From: Colletotrichum lupini
Taxonomy: Eukaryota; Ascomycota; Sordariomycetes; Glomerellales; Glomerellaceae
Length of the DNA stretch: 64,000 nucleotides
Direction of reading: 5' to 3'
Assembly (NCBI RefSeq): GCF_023278565.1
Contig: NC_064672.1
Coordinates: forward strand, 6,076,001-6,140,000
Shown: piece after piece, positions 58,701 to 64,000 of the stretch
How the letters are laid out: each line of letters begins with the position of its first letter
How positions within the stretch are numbered: position 1 is the stretch's first letter
Program-made: the position numbers and the translations under genes
The notes under the pieces: generated by a model
Told to the model about the DNA's origin: nothing
Database searches by the model: none
What the model saw: the letters and a program-made list of their open reading frames with translations, nothing else

Positions 58701-61700
58701 AGTAGTCCTTTTAAAACTATTATCTTAGCTTTAGATAATATATATATTTTATATTTAACTTATAATAAAAGCTTAATATATATACTTCGAGTCTTATATA
58801 GTAATTAACAAAGAATATTAAGTCCGAAATAACTTATTTCAAAATACTAAAAGAGCGCGTTATTAAACCTCTTATAAGTATATTAATATAAATAACAGAA
58901 TTTTTTATAACTAATTAGTAATATAATATTAACTAGGCTCTATAAAATACGCTTAGGGTTTATAAAAAAAGGATAGGATTAGAGGAGCTTATATTTAAAA
59001 AAAACTAAATTCTTTTTTAAATAAGCTACTTTTTAATAATACTTTTATAAAGCATTCCCTATTATAAAATATAATCTAGACCGTAGTATTAAAGTGCGCT
59101 TTTATTTAGTAAAGTTTTTAAAATTATATTAATATAAAATCCCTTAATATAAGCAACGTTTTAAAGCTTTAGATTATAAGTTCTTTTTCCCTTAGGTTTA
59201 TTTAAAATACTTTTTATAATATAAGTATTACGTATAATAATAAGTAATATAGTAATTCCTAATTTAACGTAGTTTTTATTACTTAATAGTACGTAACTCT
59301 TAGGTTTAAGCAGGTTCTTATTATTAATTAAATATATTATTCTATAACTATTTATTATTATATTTTAAAAAAGGGGGTAAGTACTACTTATAGGGGTACT
59401 AAAGATTACGTTTATTTTTAAGTCTTAACTCTTTATAAATATAGTAACTATATAGCCCTCGTCCTAGTTTATTAATAAGCTTATTATAAATTAGTTAAAG
59501 GATCTTTTTAAAAACCTAAGTTTTTTAAAGGTTCTATTATTCCTTAGCTAACTAACTTTTTTAAGCTTATTATAGAGTAATTTTTACTTATTTAATTTAA
59601 TAATAGCGAGGACTTCCTTTATATAGCTCCTTAGTATTCGTATTAATAACTTATTAATATTTTAGTTTATAAGTATTTATTTTAATTTTTAATATACTAT
59701 AGGGTACTATAAGTATATATAATTATAAAAGTATATAACGTTGCCCTTATTATTTATATTATTAACTAAATTAGAGTATTTAATAAAAATAAAATAAGCC
59801 CCTCTTTAATTTAAAAGTCGTTTAGTATATACGTCCTAGGTTACTAAACTAAATATATATATAATCTCCTCGAGGGTCCTTATATATATTTTAAAGGCTA
59901 TTAATGTACTAAAAATGTCATATATACGTTAATTTTATATAAAGTTAAGTCTAAACTTAACTATAATTAAAAAGTTAAGTACGGCGATCTTTTTATTAAT
60001 TTTTAAAATATTATACGTTTTAGCTTAGAAATAAGTAAACTACTACTCTTTATATTAATATTAAGAGTTAATTCCGGTCCTCGCTTTATTAAGGGCTTAT
60101 TAATATTCCTCTCGAACCGTATTCTTTATTATTAATTTAGGGGGTATAAATTCCTATTTTAAATATTTAATAATTCGCTATATATTAAACTTAGTGCCGT
60201 TCTTAATAACTTTTTAAAATACGTATTTGTATAATATAACGTTAACTAATTTTACTAATTACTAAGCAAGGACTTTAATATATATATTAATAATATTACG
60301 TTCGTAAGCTATAAGTTACCTATATTTAGCATCGAGCTCCTATTATTTTTAAATACTCTTAAGTATATAAATCTTTTTTATAAATACGGTATAAAAATAA
60401 ATTTATTTATATAAAATAAGTAGTATAACTAGTTTTATAAAAAAGAACTTAGCTTAGTTCTATAAGTTACTTATATTTAAAAAAGTTAAAAGGTTTATAT
60501 TAGGAATTATATTTAAAAGCTATTAGTAAAGGATTTCTTAGTTTCTTTAATTATTTTTAAACGCTTTATAATAAGCTTAGTAAGCTCGTAGTTTCTTTTA
60601 TTACGGGTTATAACTAATTATTTAAATTTAAAAAGTAATAGAGAAGTCGCTACTTCCGCTCCGAGTCTAGTAGCATACCTATTTAAGTATAGCGTCCTCG
60701 CTGCTCTATACTTATATACTACCGAATTACGCTTATAAATACTTTATTACGCTAGTTTATAAAAATACTACCTCGTACCGTTTATAACTTCTTTTACTAT
60801 ACCGCTACTTCTTAGCCCCTCCGTTTACTTTGTATTTAAAATATAAATACTAATATAATAAACCGACTATCTTTATTACTTAACCTCGTCTCGTCGCTCC
60901 TTATTTCCCCTCCCGCTATAGATATATCTTAGAGTATAGCTAAACTAGGCATACTCTCTTTACTTTAACTCGTTTAAATTTACTATATACGTCTAATAAT
61001 TAAGACTATATACTAAGTATATATAGAGAATAATAAGTAAGCATTCGGTAAGTATATAGTAATATCTTAATAACTTAGTATCCTAAATAAGCTAATAATA
61101 TCTATATTAACCCGAATACTTATTATATAATAATATAAATAATTAAATATAAAGCCTCTTAATATTACTTAAGTAGCCGTAATTACCGCCCCTATTCGGC
61201 TATTAATACGCCCTGCTTAACCTTTATTAACCTTTTTAAATATATTTCCTATTTAGTATAATATACTAATTACGGGTCTTAGGGATATATTAATAACTAT
61301 ATATTATATATATCCGGTTCCTTAACGCTTTAGGCTTTCTTTACGTATACTTTATACTATACTTTAGTTATTATATTTTTTTAAATATACTACTTAAATT
61401 AAAAAGAGTACGGCCTATATAGAGATGCCCCTTTTTTAAATCTTTATACTTACTTCTCTCGCTAAATAAGAGTTATATAATTATATTACTAATCGGCAAC
61501 TCCGAGTCTTATAAAGGATTATAAAGGGAAGCTTAAACTTCGGATTATATTTTTATACTTAGTATTCTTAATAAATAAGCTAAAGAATAATAAGTTAAAG
61601 TTAAGAGGGGCTAAAGAAGCGGTAAGTATAACCTTAGATCCCTTTTATAAAATCATAAAAAATTATTAGTACTCTAATAAATAGACTAACTTTATTAAAA

Positions 61701-64000
61701 TAGATAACCCTATATACTAGCTAGAATATATAAATATATTATAAAGAGAAAACGTCTTTAAATTCCGCTCTAAGTATACTCTTTATTCTACTATTTACAC
61801 TTATAATTTATTAAATTCTCTTTAGTTACATTAGTTAACTTAGATAATATCTACTTTTATTAACTACTAATATTAGTAGTTAATTACTAAGTATTTAAAA
61901 ATAAAGAAAACCGAAGTATTAATAAACGTCTCTCTATTATAAGGGAAGTCCCGATATAATTTGCGACTATATCTAGCACGTTTTATAGAGTAATAAGCCC
62001 TATTATTAACCTTATTAATCTTATTTCTAAAGTCCGTATAGGACTAGTCGGTAATATTTTTAAAAATAGAGATAGTACTTTTAGTAGTATTATTAGCGAC
62101 GTCGGACTTAATAGACTTTCTTCTATCCTAGTTAATAAGCTTATAATATTAAACACGATAGTTAAGAGCATAGTAGCTAGGATATTAGTAGCCTACTTTT
62201 TAATTAGAGTATTAAATATTATAACTTTTTAACCTCTTATACTTACTAAAGCTTTAGATAACTTATTACTAAAGTTAGGCTTTATTAGTAAAATTAAACC
62301 TTATATAGCTAGCTCTAGGTAAATTAATAATTACGCCGTATTTATACTAAAAATAACCTTAGAAACGTAGAGCGAGAACGCTACTTCCCTTTTTAAGCGG
62401 GAGTAGTAAATCGATTTATTAAGTAGTCTACCGAGGAGCGCCCTTTTAGCCTAGTTAGAATCTTATTAGTCGCCCAGGACTAGTAATAAGTAAACCTTAT
62501 AGAGCTTTAGTAATATTATAGCTATTTCTAAAATATCTAGCTTTATAATATAGTCTACTAAAGATAGCTCGATATTTTAGGTATTATTACCGTCTATTTT
62601 AATACTATTTAAGTAAAAAAGATATAGCGTTATACTTATTAATATCGGTCGACCCGTCCCCGGCTAAACTACCCCTAAAACTATAAAAATCTCCGTTATT
62701 AACTAATATTTAAGTAGCTTAATAACTAAAACTAAGCCTAAGTCCGCTACTAAACCCTTTTTAACTAGTTAAGTATTATTAACTACGCTTTAAAGGGTCG
62801 ATAATTTTAAAAACGCAGCTCTAATCTCCTTAATAACTCCTCTATTTCTAACCCCTTTAACCTCATTTTTTTTATTTCTAGCTTACTTAACTCCTACTCT
62901 TTACTAGTCTTATAGGGTTAAGGCTCTTATTAATAACTATATAAAGATTAAGTCTAATATAAAAAATAACGTTAATAAACGCCTAGATATATCTCTAAAT
63001 AAAAATAGACTATTCGGTAAGTAGAACTATTACTTAGACTTATCCGGCTAGCTCGGTTATAAACGACATAATACCTACTTATATAAGGATTCTATTTAAG
63101 ATATAAGAGTATCTAAACGGTTTCGTAAATTATAAAAAATATTAAATTATATATTAAAATTTAAAAAATAGTTATAGTAAATTATAGAGTATATAAAGGA
63201 GATTAATAGTATAAGCCCTCCGTAATTAAAGAACGTATTATATAAGAATATTCTTATAACTTTTAATAAATGTTCTATACCCGACGTACCGTTAGCTAAT
63301 TTTATTTTTAAGTGCGTTATTAAAGCTAAAAAAGTAACTATTTTAATATAATTTAAGGACGCGAGTATTTACTATCGATGCCGAAACTTATTATAAGTTC
63401 TCTAGCCTTTAAGTCCTTTATTACTTAAAGCGGGCCTTTTATAATTACTAAAGAAGTATAAACCGCGCTTTTTAAAAGCCGAAGATCGACTTTTATACTA
63501 CTTAAAAAAGAAAAAAAACCTTTTATAAAAGGGTATTTACCGCGAGTTTTCTTACTAATTCTAGGGTTAAAATATATAAATATTATAAGTTTATTATAAT
63601 ACGAAGCTAAATTATTAAATTAAATCTAGGTTTTACCTCTTTATTATTCTTTTAAGTATTCTAAAACTCTTATAATATCCGCCCGCTATAATTCGTAAAC
63701 GTTATTATAAGTAGTAAATAGCGTGCGCTATATTTAAAATAATTTATAATTAAGCTAAAAGTCTTTAAGAATAGTTATTTATATTTACTAGCTAGTATTA
63801 AAACTAAATAAGTATACTATTATATAAGCTTATAAAAGCTTTAAAATATAAAAAAATTAATAAGGATATTAAGACGTACTGCCTACCGTAACTAGAATAC
63901 CTATGTTTATTTTTAATAATAACCGTTTAATTACTTATTAGATCTTATACTTACGAAAAGACAATTTATAGCTTATCTTATTACCTATTTAAATAGTATC
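58700..64000. other. RIP-damaged sequence, right end of window
   Basis: A/T-rich with no credible gene. The upstream part of the copia relic probably extends into it (minus strand, to about 60-61 kb). From about 61.6 kb there are stretches with slightly higher GC that may be relics of another element, family not recognised. One perfect 24-bp palindrome is at 61,860-61,883. Confidence 0.45.
61860..61883. repeat. Perfect 24-bp palindrome with TTAA ends
   Basis: TTAACTACTAAT followed by its exact reverse complement, no spacer, in AT-rich relic DNA. Confidence 0.8.

Larger units (their letters stand above)
39745..64000. repeat. AT-rich, RIP-mutated repeat block
   Basis: From about 39,745 the sequence abruptly becomes A/T-rich, dominated by TA steps and strikingly poor in CA and TG, while CG is retained (for example the CG run at 40,221-40,230). 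Coding relics read through with TAG and TAA at expected Trp and Gln codons. This is the product of repeat-induced point mutation (C to T, preferentially at CpA). The block extends beyond the window. It contains two gypsy elements, a copia relic and unidentified remnants. Confidence 0.9.

Noticed and set aside
61983..62171. 62-codon minus-strand frame in the AT-rich block
   Set aside because: Leu/Ile-rich translation typical of RIP-altered DNA; no supporting context.

Overview
The window is nuclear DNA of a filamentous ascomycete (Pezizomycotina, most likely Sordariomycetes). The evidence is short introns with GTRWGT-type donors and CTAAC-type branch points, intergenic spacers of several kilobases, a fungal rhodopsin-domain membrane protein, a Zn2Cys6 regulator, small secreted proteins, and a large block altered by repeat-induced point mutation (RIP). 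The genus cannot be fixed from sequence alone.

The window has two compartments. Positions 1 to about 39,745 are a normal-GC gene compartment. In order it holds: a partial rhodopsin-domain membrane protein (minus), a decayed gene (minus), a P-loop sulfotransferase-like protein, a lysine/alanine-rich chromatin-type protein, a small secreted protein with a C-terminal histidine tract, a mitochondrial kynurenine aminotransferase-type enzyme (minus), a probably broken small secreted protein, a type II membrane glycosyltransferase-like protein, GUT2 (minus), an aquaglyceroporin (minus), GUT1 (plus), a Zn2Cys6 transcription factor and a three-repeat gelsolin protein. Positions of about 39,745 to 64,000 are AT-rich, almost free of open frames, and made of RIP-damaged retroelements.

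The main functional story is a glycerol-use cluster between 13.2 and 29.0 kb. A glycerol channel, glycerol kinase (glycerol to glycerol-3-phosphate) and mitochondrial FAD glycerol-3-phosphate dehydrogenase (to DHAP) are consecutive genes. They are separated by unusually long spacers (5.7 and 4.8 kb), and a Zn2Cys6 regulator lies next to GUT1. This gives the complete route from glycerol uptake to DHAP in one locus.

The RIP block holds two full-length Ty3/gypsy chromovirus-type elements with identifiable LTRs, 4-bp target duplications, gag knuckle, protease, RT, RNase H, integrase and chromodomain traces. The second one sits inside an older Ty1/copia-type element on the opposite strand: copia RT/RNase H traces lie on its left and copia integrase traces on its right. 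The LTR pairs differ only by transitions, and the outward-facing parts of the LTRs are less damaged than the inward-facing parts.
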